A stretch of 64,000 nucleotides of DNA from Falciphora oryzae (lineage: Eukaryota; Ascomycota; Sordariomycetes; Magnaporthales; Magnaporthaceae), in the NCBI GenBank assembly GCA_000733355.1, contig JNVV01000013.1:469323-533322 (forward strand). The letters are read 5' to 3'. Position numbers and translations under genes: made by a program. Positions 45,901 through 57,679 of the stretch are shown piece after piece. Position 1 is the stretch's first letter, and each line of letters opens with the position of its first letter. Below the pieces are notes generated by a model. It had not been told where the DNA came from. It saw only the letters and a program-made list of their open reading frames with translations, and made no database searches.

Positions 45901-48900
45901 GCACTGCACCTACCCACCCGGATACGCCCAGGCGCATGAAGGGTGCCCTACTACCCTACGTGCCTGCCTCCGGACCTGCCTCGTCACATATCAGGCTGGT
46001 ATGATATATGTAGAAAGAGGGCAGGAGCCACACGGCCTCGCTTGCGGTCCGCGTGCGGGGTGGGCGTGTCGGCTCGGGAATAAATCCCAAAGCGGCTCGC
46101 GTGGGCCAGGGGCAGGGCGCCCTGAGGAGGATGGGATATCGCACAAGGCCGCTCCAGGCCGGCCTTGGCTCGCCATGTCGGGGATGGCGGACTGCGTGAG
46201 CGAGAGCGCGCTGCGGAGCCCGCGACATCCACCACGACCGTCACCCACCCGGCACACCCGGCAGCCCGGACCTTACTTTTTTGGCCGGTGATGGTGGCTG
46301 CCCAAGCCCGAACAGGTCGAACATTGGCGCTGGAGCTAGGCCTACAACCGCCTAGCCGGGTGGGCTCCTCGCAGGGCCGTTGGCAGATATCGGAGCTGCT
46401 TACCTGGTTCCGCCGTGGTCGCAAATGAACAGGTTGCTTGCCGCGGATAACAGAATGACGCACCCACGTACAAGCGCCACATTTCACTCAGCCCGCGTTC
46501 GGTCGATCGGGAGATAGCATTTTGGCCAACCTGCAACGGCCAACATGGCAAGGGCAGTAAGCCACGAACCCACAAACACGTCCCGAGCAAGTCTGTTGAG
46601 CTGGACATATCCAGAGAAATTTGGGGCAAAACCCAGTTCACCGCCCTCCGGATTGACGAATACTTGCATGACGACGGTCGTATTATATCATATTAATAAA
46701 ACGTCCCTTGAGACTCGAGGCGATGTTGAGGTACATACCAGCACATCGACGCGAGGATGCCATGCCGGGGTAAGCCAGAGAGGGGGTGGTAGCAGAATAC
46801 GGTGCATCCTAAGGAGGAAAAATAAAAGAAGAACGATGGTAATAAGAACAAAAAACGGCTGCGAGGGGATTCTCCCTCGATGTTTATCCGACGCCGCCGT
46901 ATCCCTGCAGCGCACAGCGACAAATGAATAAAGCCAACGGACCACAGCAGGATCACTGCCTGTGGCAGAAAGATAACCCACGCACAGCGAACATGGATCC
47001 TTCGCCGTATCATATACGCCGGAGTATTTTCAGCAGATGGTGGTCTCGGGAGAGACCTCTTTAGAGTGCCACACAGCGCGTAAACAAAACACCCCAGCAG
47101 CGCCCAGCTCACGCGGTACTACTAGTAGTCTCGGGGGCGCATTTCCGGTAATAATTTCATGTGGCGCTCGCAACCATCTCTTCCGCCTGAAAGGACAAAG
47201 GGTCTTGGAGACTTCCGGCCTGCCTGAGCAGAAACCGAGCTACGGCACGTAGCACAAACAATACGCCACACCTCCCCTCCCGCACGAAGGATCCCCCATG
47301 TTAGGCTATGGAACATCACAAGAGTTTTTGCTTAGGTTTTAGAGGGAAAAGAGAAGGGGGGGAAATTTAGAATCGTCCGAACGCCTTTCAACACCACGCG
47401 TCCACGCCTTGGTGTGTCTTGGTCCCAATCGCATGATTGCTGGACGTGTCCCGACGGCGACAAGAGCAGCTGAAAAGATTACGACGCCCTACAGCGATCG
47501 ACACAGAATTGACTGAACAAGGTTAAAGGGGATTTGCAAAAAGACCCCTCACATCACTTTTGTTCTGGTTCTTTCCCGATCCTTCCACGGCTTCTGTCGC
47601 TTGTGGCTGAGCCGTGTTCGCCACAATCGTTCCGAGGGGAGAGTGTGAGCAACGAGGGGACAGGCCCGAGAACTTTCTTTACCCCATGCTCCCTTCTCGT
47701 CGAAGCAATTCACTACCTGCGCCTCGCTGCTCTCTATCATTTCTTTTGGCCTCCCGCAGTCTCCCTCGCATGCCACTGCACGAGATGTACACCATTATTC
47801 GTTGCCTATGAATGACATCGTTGTGCATGCGCGTCCATGCATGGCTGCCTGTAAAAAAGCACATCCACAGCTGCATCTGGACGCTTCTTCCCAGTCGGGC
47901 TTTGCCCCGACTCGGGCGGATGCTAATTTCGATAAGGTGCACGGATCTGACGTCATCCCATCAAACTCCCCCGGGCAGCTCCACTGAACCATTGAGCGAG
48001 GATGAACCCTGAGCGGCAGGTGGCACCCATCGCGGGAAGTCCTGCCTTGTTTGTGGCACACCTCAGGAGAGCCGGCACCGAGCGACTGGGCGACCGAGAG
48101 AGGCTCTGCAAATCCACACCCAGCCGACGCTCAAAAGTGGAAAGGAGAGCGGGCTTCAAACGGGCTCCAAATCTACCGACGGGCGCGCCTACACATGGGG
48201 GAGGGATAGCTCATCTCTGATATTGCCCAGGGCCACTCCCTGCCATCCACATTGCTTATGTGCGAAGACCTCGCCCTTTCTGGGGTGGGGACGCTTTTGC
48301 GCACTGTCCACGACAAACAGATCGGCGATGACATCAGGCTCCACCTTGGAGTCGTGGAGTTGCTGCGACGCTGATGATTCTAAAGCCCACACGCTACAGC
48401 CAGTCGGGAATGGTGGCGGGCGAATAGGGCGAAAAGTCTCTGCAAGAAAAAAAAAAAAAAAAACTTATGGATTCACAAATTTCCGATGCTCGCGGCAAGG
48501 AGCTCGGTGCTGGCCTGACTGGCCTTCACTCCCTCCCCGAAGCGGGGTAAGCTAACGGTCATATGGGCATGGCTGTGTTGTGATCCTAGCCGCAAATTTT
48601 AGCGGCGGTAGTTTGGACCCTGCGTCTAACGGGCGAAGAAAAAAAAAGACCACCCAATACCTTGTATCACTGCGATTCGATGTGATGCGTATGACGCGGA
48701 TCTATGCGACGGCAGATGCGGCAGCAGTGGCTTCTGTAAACCAGCCTGGCCACACGCAATGTCGCAGAGAGGTGCTTCGAGGAGGCAGTCACTAGGTAGG
48801 GGGCGGTCAAGATGAGAAATGCCGTAGTGGCCTTTTGGTTTCCGTTTCCCCTTGCCCGCCCGCCTCCTTATTTCTGCCGGCTAGGAACCAAGCTCCCCGT

Positions 48901-51900
48901 CGCTGTTGGGGGTATGCGTACGCCCCTTGGCTAGGATCATGAATCAGGGCTCCTGTTGTCCGCCACCCACCTCAACGGGTACTTTTGGCGGCTGTATCTT
49001 GAGGGTAGGGCTAGGGTTGGGCTGGCTGGACCCTTTGTCGATTTCTTTTTCCCTCGCGATGCCATGTTGGCATTGTGCATGCGGCAAAGGGGGTGCCGGG
49101 ATCCATGCGGATGTTTCTAGGGTGCGAGTGTCAAAGTGGGATTGTGGAAGGCAAAACGCAAACGCAAAAAAAAAAAAAAAAAAAAGGTCGACTTACTCGG
49201 TCGGTTGAGCCACAACGTGGGGGCCTTGTTGCGGCATGGCGGCAAATGACGTCACTCACTCTGGTGCGGCGCGAGAGCTCTCGCCTGCACGCACAGTCCA
49301 CATTCTGCGCGACGTCAATGCAAACAGCAGACTCAAGCGCCACTCAGCAACCCCGAACAACAGCTCGTTGCTGCGCGCCCCATGGAGATCATACATGGGG
49401 CCTGCCTTTCTCCTCCCTATTCACACCTTGATGCCAGCATGCGGCCGGACAAAAACAGAACGCAGAGCAGAGCTTAAACCTGATGGGATGGACCTCGGAT
49501 GGGTTGCACCGACTCCATTGAGAAAAACGTGGCATGCCTCTCTGCCTATTACCCGCATGGCGCTATGGCACGGTGGCGACTTGAAACAGCGACGCCCAGG
49601 ACAAATCCAAGGACGCGCCGTCGAATCTGAAACGAGGGTGCCAGTCATTTGAGCATGAGCGCAGGTGCGCGCCGGCGTCGGGACGGCATGCCGGGCGCCG
49701 CGCCGTCAGCTTCCGGAAGGTTTCTGTGCTCACGAGGGTGCACGAGGGCGCTTCCAAAGTGGACAGATGGACCTCAGGGGGGATGCATTCTTGCTTGCCC
49801 TGCTGCGGCACATCTAGCCCGCGGGCAAATACGTCAGCTATTCCCGTCTCTACCTCCTGGATGGACACTTGACGCGCACCCATAACGGCGCCGCAGCGAC
49901 AGACTGGCCTATCGACGCCCGGGACGCACACCAGAGACGGCTTTCCCTTGGCGCACACACCTCTCCCTACTCGGCGACCGCAGGCGAGAGAGGGTCAGGA
50001 GCCGGCCGAGTCGCCTTGCCCTCGACGCCCAGGTACCTACCTGCCCAAGTCCCACCCAAACTTCCCATTGTATCCATCCAGCCCACGTTCCTGCTTTTCC
50101 CCGGTATCGCAAAAGCACGTCCCGTGTGGCTGTGTGCGCGGGTTCCATCTGTATTCGCTGGCAGCGGCCCACATTCCCACAGCGAGGAAACCCAGAGGAG
50201 CATGTCCCTAAGCGGCACCCACTCGCGATGTCATGGTGTGCCCCACCCGTGATGTCATATTGGCTTTGCTGGCGGGGAAACTCGCAACACTCCGTCGGTT
50301 GGAGGTCCCTGACCCTCGGGCCCGCTCCCTGCGAGGGGAAAAAAAAAAGGGTCACGCATTCACGGGACCGCAAACCCTAGCATCTCGATGTCCTCGTCCC
50401 TGCCCATGGAGGCACCTGCTGCGTGATGTATTTCTTGCTAAGCTCTCGATGCATTGACCGTTGACCTCTGCAGACTGGATGACAGGCAGAGGAGGGGACG
50501 AGGCCCGCCTCAGGATGGATACCTCTGCCGACGTCAAAATCGGTTCCGCCAATCTGGTAGGCCAGACGTTGCGTTGCCATCACGCGGGAGCCGACTCGAG
50601 CCAGCCGCCGATGCTACGCGACGGGGCCAGAGCTCAGGTGCTCAGGCTGTGGATGGCTGAGGCGGCGCGCGACTCGCTGGCGCGAAGCTTCCCCCCGGGG
50701 GATATTGATAGGGGCCCCTATTGATACCATCCGGAGAGGGGGCGGCGTCGGAGGGGGCCCTCAGTCACACACCACCCGGCGCAGTGGTTACCTTGGAGGA
50801 GTGACATCCCGGAGCTGGAGAATGCAGTTACTTTCCATCGACGGTCAAAATGGGTATGGATCCCATCATGATACATGAGTGCTGCGCTCCGTGCTCCAAG
50901 GGGCAAGCAGCGTCGACGCCGACACCGGGCCGTCTGGATATCTGCCCGCCACTCGGCCGGGGACATATCTTGCACTCGGGAGACCGACCATACCAAGCTC
51001 ACCGACGTCCTAATTCGCCTTAGGGACCCAGTTTCCATGCGACGGCTTGTTGCATCCATTCTCTGTTGTGTTGCGCCACCCCTCGAGATACGAAGGCTTC
51101 CCCCTTTTTTTTTTTTTTCCGATGGGGCCCGTGGTCAAAATAAAATCTATTCCGCCTCGCCTGCCCGCGGCCCGTGCTTACAAACCCCTTTCGGGGAGAA
51201 GAAGCCTTGGGAGACGGGGGACGTGAGACGTCACTTCTGACAAGTGCCGACTTAAACTGGGCAAGCAGGGAATGGCTCGTGAGGTCGGGGGTTCTGTCCC
51301 GTGGCGCTGCGTATGGAAACGCCGGACGCCATTTCTGGTTCGGTGCCTGGCATCCTTTTTTCGCCTTTGTTCTATTTCTGCTCTCGGCTGCGGCCCGTGA
51401 TTCAGAATATGCTTCTTGGTGAAGTCATGACCCCAATATCGTCATGGCTTCTTGAAAGTGAAAAAGAAAAAACCCAATGAGCCTCCAGAGACCCTTGGTC
51501 TTGATAGGCAAGCACGGTAGGTACGCCACGCATATCCCTACGGGAATCGCAGGAACAGGAAAGTCGCGACGAGACATGGGAATTCGCGCTCGCCAATGGA
51601 ATACGTGAATGCTCATGCAGAATCAGAAGTCTGTCACTGGCATATGTACTGGCACACTGTTACATACTGGGCGATTCGAAAGTTGTCGGCCCCATCCAGT
51701 GCTACCTCAAGTGGGCTGTGCTTTTGATGGCCTCTTCCCACCCGGATGCATGCCGACCAACATCATACGTCATCATCAGGATAAAATAAAATGCAGTTGT
51801 TTGAATTGAACCGTTGGAAGACGACCCAGTGAGGTACCATCCGAAGAAGGACGGGGACCCCGATGCTAGCCTGGGTAGCCCTCGATTTATTGCCGGATGG

Positions 51901-54468
51901 CTTGCCCGATGTAGGGAGTTTTTATGACGATCAGCGGGCCACGGGCGAGCTCATGCAGGGACCTGTCCAACTTTTTTTTTCTTTTTGTCAATTCTCCCCC
52001 GCGGCCACAGGCCAGCTTCAGGGTCCGGCGCGGCTAGGGGAAGCGGCATGGGGAAAGGACGCAAACCGCCAACGTGATTTGGCCAATACGATGTTGTGCA
52101 ACGTGCAGTGCTCCCCAGAGACTTGTTCTACGACAAGCTGACAGCATGAGGCGGAAGCTTGGGGACGCGCACACCTGCCGCTTTCGTGTTCGTTGACCAA
52201 CCGTTAAAACGACAGACGGGCGCCGATCACCCACTGCAAGCTTCATTTGAGTCATTGTGGTGGTGGCGCTGATCGCTGCCGCCGGGGAGAGGATGCCTGA
52301 TGGCGACAAGCCGAAGCACGCACTGCACGGTGTCGACTGTACCGAGATTCGAGTTCGACGGGCACGACAAGGTTTGGGAACGGGCCCCAGCTGCCCCGTT
52401 GTTGCCCGTCTTTGCCTGTGGCCTGCAGAGAACGTTCCCTGAGCAAATCCGGCTATTTTTGTGAACAGGAGGGCGAAAAATCGAAGCTGATCATCCACCG
52501 TAAGCAGAGCTGCAGAGCCGTACTGTGACGGGCGGCCCCAACGATCGGCCTGACTCTTACTCCAAAAGTCTCGAGCCTGACTAAGGCGTCGTCGGACCGT
52601 GTTATTTGGACCGCACTGGCTTTGAACCGATCCAACACGGTTCGACACCGAGCCCCCAAAGTTGCATGAACAAAGCCGCCGGGACGCGGGCAGGGCGGCC
52701 GTCGGGTTCGCCATCGAAAGGCATGACATTGCGCCGACCTGGACATGGATGGAGGGGGCCGTCGTCCGCGCCTCCTTACCCCATACCACAGATCGTGTTC
52801 GTATTGCCGCCGGCCTGCCGTCAGGGGCTGCTCCATCGACGGCCCCGCCTCCGGCTGGAAATGTCGGTCGGCCGGGCCATGCCATTTGTCATTTGGTCAC
52901 ACCCGTCTACCTACCGCCGCCTGCTCAGGCATCCAGAAATGCCGTGGAAGAGGGGAACAAGAAAAAGAGGGAGGGCAAGAAAAGCCGTCCAGGTTGCCGG
53001 TCCCGGCCCTGAAACAGGGCAGAACACACTCTCATTATCTGGCCGTATTGGTTATTATCTTCCTTTCGATCCTGGAGCATCACTGTCGGCAGGGAAATTC
53101 GGCGAAGATCACCTCCTCAAAACGGAACCTCCGCCGGCAGGAATATCTTGGGAATGCCCAACAATACGAGATAAAAGCTACCTCGGTGCTCGGTACCTAG
53201 GTAAATGCAAGGAACCGAAGTTTGTATCTCGGGGACTTTTGGTTTGCGAGAGAGGCACGAGGAGGTTCATGCATGTCTCTGTGCATGGACTGCCAAAGCG
53301 CCGCCAACCTCGGTATGTGTCTTGACACTCGCGGCGTGTTTCTAGCCCGGAAGACGGCTTCGACTTGATCCCCGAAAAGGTGCATGTGCTGACAGAATGA
53401 CGAGGAGCACGTTGGACGGCAGGTTTCTTTATCTCCCTAGGAACCAACGGGCCGGCTTTTGGCTGGTACCGAGCTTCACTACCGAGAAATAACGGTGAAA
53501 GAAGCAGCGGGCCGCGTCCATCTGCGCCTGTCACAGGGGCCTCGCAGACTAGACTGGCGGGCCCTTTGGAAGCTACTGCTGCCCATGCGACGGTTCAGCA
53601 GCCACGTGATGGGTTTAGCACACGACCGATGATGGGGGAGGAGAGACAAACAGGCGTCCTGTCTGCTCCGACACCACGACCTCGCGCTGCCTGCCGTGTG
53701 ATGACGAGACGGGCAAGTCTGGCATGGATTGCGGCGCTGCAACGGTTCGGTTCGGACTGGTCGGATCGTTCAGATCAGGCGCGTGGCTAAATGATTGGCT
53801 AGAGCTTCCGGTGGGCAGCTGCGCCAAACATGACCGCCCGCGCCAAACACGCAAGACAATTGAATTCACTCGATGACAGGCTCAACTGGGGGCCAAGCTG
53901 GCACGGCCATGTGAAAGCAAGCGTTGACTCTGGGTTGGTTGAAAAGAAGCCGCCCGCCTTCTCCGCTGGTCGGATGGGCGGCAGCAGCATTGGGCTCCTG
54001 TTTGTTATATACGCCGCAGAGAATTGGTCTCGAAAGAATCCTTGTCTGAGAACCCAAGTCCGCCTCGCTGCGAACTCTCGCTGTCGTTCGCCTGCAGCTC
54101 CGAACCAAGCTAGGCCCAATCCGAACAGGTCCCTCGGCCCCGTCCTTATCGCGCCTTATCGTGCGCCCCCTTTCTGGGTCTGGCAGGGGGGCGCCGCGCG
54201 GGCGGTCATCGGACCCAAGGCCCAGAAGAAACGCCAAAACCAAGCCAAAGTGTTTGACCTTCTTTGACAGACATATTCTCCGTTTGCTTGCCACTCTTCT
54301 GTCTCAGGCTGCGCCTTCCGCCCTCTGCTGCTGCTGCCGCTGGACAGGCGCCCGCCGAGCAACTCTCGCCCGGTTTTCTTTCCTGTCGTTTTTCTTCCCT
54401 TTCGACTGGGCCAGCCAACCTCGGGGTTTTGATAACGAATTCCAGAGTCGGTGTTGATTTTGCCTGGG
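42913..54468. other. 11.5-kb region without a supported gene
   Basis: The largest gene-free stretch of the window. It begins with the CP2 promoter and leader, including GT/CA-rich microsatellite text at 43390-43450. Homopolymer runs occur at 44966-44984 (T), 48448-48465 (A), 49166-49185 (A) and 51107-51118 (T). The many frames of 60-280 codons overlap on both strands, have no domains and show Arg/Pro/Ser/Cys-biased text typical of random GC-rich DNA. Two neighbouring minus-strand frames at 46484-46669 and 46693-47112 contain hydrophobic segments but could not be tied into a gene. Confidence 0.5.
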
Positions 54469-56353
54469 ATGGCATCGACGGCGGCGGACCATGCGGCCCC
54501 CGAGGAGTCCCCGAGCGACGGCTCTAAGCTAAAAACGTTCATCGGCATTCTGAAGAAGTGAGTGTCTCCCTCGACTGTGTCCCGCATTCCCGTTTTTTCT
54601 TGTTTCTTGGTCGAACACCGCCAGCATCCAAATGAAAAAGGGGCTTCCTCCGCAACCCCGCATCGACGTGCTCGAGTCAAGCAGTCAGCCAGACCGCAAG
54701 ATTGGAAAAAGAAGCAAAAAAAAAAAGGGGGAAGAGTGAGAGGGAAACGGCGACGTCAAACCAAAGCTCGCATACTGCCAGCCACGCCCGACACGGATGC
54801 ATATCGGTTATCATGGCCATCGACGGTCGTTTTGGACGCCCGTCCCAGCAGGCGGACGGGGGTGAACAGCGGCTGACGTAGGGGGCTTCCCAGATTCATC
54901 GGCGTGGCGGACCTCGCGGCCGTGCGCTTCTCGCTCCCTTCGCAGCTTCTCGAGCCGACGCCGAACCTCGAGTACTGGAACTACCTCGATGCCCCGAACA
55001 CCTTCATCGCCATCGGCACGTCGGACGAGCCCGTCGACCGCATGCTCGAGGTCCTGCGCTTCTGGTTCACAAAGGACCTGAAGTACGCCAAGGGCCGCCC
55101 ATGCAAGCCTTACAACTCGTGCCTTGGCGAGTTCTTCCGCTGCAACTGGGAGGCCGAGGACAATGCCCCCAGGATCGACACCAAGGCCCTGGGCGGGACC
55201 CCCGATCCCAGCCGCCCGGGCTCTGGCGCTTCCAGTCTGCGCTCCGGCAAGCCCGCCGCCGCGTCCTCGGCCCTGGGCGTCCTCGCCGACTCGCGCGCCG
55301 CCTCCAACGTGTCGGTCCCGCAGACGGGCACCAACCCCGCCAACCCCGTCGTGCGCGTCTCGTACCTGACCGAGCAGACCTCGCACCACCCGCCCGTCAG
55401 TGCTTTTTATATCAGCTGCCCGGAGAAGGGCTTGCACGCCCGCGGCTTCGACCAGATCACGGCCAAGTTCACCGGCACCTCCATCAAGGTCATGCCCGGC
55501 GAGCACAACCTGGGAATCTTTGTCACCCTCGAGAAGCGCGGCGACGAGACCTACCAGCTCACCCACCCGGCAGCTCACCTGGGCGGCATCCTGCGCGGAG
55601 CCCTCAGCGTGAGCGTGGGCGACATGTGCTACATCACCTGCCCCAAGACCAAGCTTAAGGCCATCCTGCGCTACTTTGACGAGGGTTGGCTAGGCCGCTC
55701 TACCAACACGGTCGAGGGCGTCATTTTCCGCTATGACCCAGAAAACGACGACAAGGTCAACATTAAGGACGTTCCCGACGAGGACGTCCTGGTCAGGCTC
55801 AGGGGCCCCTGGAAGGAGAAGGTTGTCTTTACGCTGGGACCCAAACCTGTGGTAAGTGGCTACCACCATCTTGGCCTACAAACATGCATAGACATAGGGG
55901 GTATGTGCAGGCACCTAATAGAAGTTTCTCTAGGCTTCTCACCCGCCCGAAAAGCAGAATACCATCATCGACATCGCGCCCCTGAGCGTGGCGCCCAAGT
56001 CTCTCCCGCCAGACAATATGCAGCTCGAGAACGAGTCGTTGCAGTTGTGGGGCGGCGTCACCGAGGCGATCCTTGCCAAGCAGTTCTCCAAGGCGACCAC
56101 GGTCAAGGTCGAGCTCGAGGAGAAGCAGCGCGAAAAGGCGCGCGAGCGCGAGCGCACCGGCGAGGTTTGGAAGCCGGCCTTCTTTGTCGAGGTCACTGAC
56201 AAGGGCGGCAAGCCCCAGCTCACCGAGAAGGGCCGAGCTGTGCTCGAGAGGGCCCAGAAGGCCGACTGGAACATTGTCGACATCATGGGCGTCCCGGCCA
56301 AGCCTGAGGACGCAGCCAAGGCAGACGCAGCAGCAGACACGGCCAAACCTTGA
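54469..56353 (+). CDS. Oxysterol-binding protein homologue, Kes1/Osh4 class
   Basis: Three exons, 54469-54557, 54894-55851 and 55934-56353 (1467 nt, 488 residues), phases closed; donors GTGAGT and GTAAGT. Short oxysterol-binding proteins lacking PH and ankyrin domains exchange sterol and PI4P between membranes. The lid/core start SKLKTFIGILKKFIGVADLA, the PYNSCLGEFFRCNW block and the family signature EQTSHHPPVSAF (about residue 190) are all present. So are GLHARGFDQITAKFTG, WLGRSTNTVEGVIF and the C-terminal helix with EEKQREKARERERTGEVWKP. A Ser/Ala/Gly-rich insert of about 55 residues separates the PYNSC and SHHPP blocks; yeast Kes1 lacks it. A start at 54904 would lose the first 30 residues, including the lid helix. 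A T run at 56470-56490 lies in the 3' region. Confidence 0.95.
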
Positions 56354-57679
56354 CGAGCGTTGTTTTCTATTTAAACAGCATGAGGACTAGGGTCCCTTGC
56401 TTCTCGATCTTCCCCCTTCTCTTGGATATTTTTCAATACCTGCCAGCCCTTGCATATTTTTTGTGGCTTTTTTTTTTTTTTTTTTTTTTTGCGTATAGAT
56501 TTCTCACTCGGTTATAATAGAGAGGTGTGTGGGGATTACTGTCGCGGGTTCTTGCTGGTCTGCGTGTTTTCTTGATCGTTGCGTTTAGTTCTCGCTACTA
56601 GTTCTCCGAGATGACATGTCTTTGAGGAGAGCTGGTTCCTGAGGTCTCATCAACGGCCTTTACGCTCTCTCCACGCCGGACTCCATAGTGTCCCGAACAT
56701 TTAGGTTTTGTTTTGGACCCTCATGCCCTCATTCTTTTCTTTTACCCGCCTTCTTTTTTCGATTCCTCTCAATTCTGCATGGCACTCGCGGGGGAGGGTG
56801 TGGTTGGGTGGTGGATGGCTTTAATGTTGCATTGCTCGCAAATCTTGCCTTGCTAGGTATTTCTTCGCCAGGACAGCGATCTCCCTCGGCGCCTACCCCT
56901 GAACATTCATTCTCGTTCACGGGGGCTCACTGGGAGGTCTTATCTCTGTTAGGCGGGAAGGTTGGCGCACACGAAGACATCATGCACGATATACATACGT
57001 AAATACATAAATTACGATCTCTGGGTTGTTGGCCCATGTTTTTTTCGTCTTGTTTGTCTCGCGCATCTCATCTCATTTACTCATGCTGTAAACATCTAGG
57101 TAGTCTCGAGCTGTGGCACTTTTTTTCCCGGTAAACAGCGCGCCCATGGACCCTAGCGGTATCGAGATTGAAAGAGGTGCATCCTGGCCTTCCTGCTCGG
57201 AAAAAAGGGGCCAACTGGAAATACGTGCTTTGGGCTGGGCAACCATGTAATCCAGCAGCCCAGCGTCAGTCCATCACATACGACCATAGGAAGGAGGAAT
57301 ACACGGGATCCCGTCCGCTCTCCCCTTGTTAAGCCACTGACCGCCGGACTAGTAGTTGGGTCGGTGACGACCAGCGAATCCCCGGTGTTGTATGTGACGA
57401 TGAGTTTTGCTTTTGTCAAAGTCCCCAAAAGGACCCAGGTCGTTCATCGTGTTTGTGGTTGAAAAACGGCGCCATTCGGTGTAAAGAAATGTAGAATTGG
57501 TCAAGCTGCCTGGCTCTACTAAATGCTTGCAATGCGGATTGTAAATGCCCATAGCTGAAGGACTAGAAATTACTTTTGGCGGCTGCAAAAGAAGACGAGC
57601 CAAATCCTTGTTGGGATTACGCGGGGACTCGCTTCGAGATGTTACATCTCCTTGCGACCCTACCTCTAGGCCCTTATCC
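56354..57679. other. Intergenic between convergent genes
   Basis: About 1.3 kb between the stops of the oxysterol-binding gene (+) and the NLR gene (-). It is T-rich near 56470-56490 and otherwise mixed. It presumably contains both 3' untranslated regions; no frame of note. Confidence 0.5.

Noticed and set aside
48448..49185. Poly(A) runs at 48448-48465 and 49166-49185 as tails of retroposed genes
   Set aside because: No processed-gene sequence or flanking duplications recognised upstream of either run; homopolymers are common throughout the window.
52034..52885. Minus-strand frame of 283 codons
   Set aside because: Cys/Arg/Ser-rich random-looking text with overlapping opposite frames; no domain.
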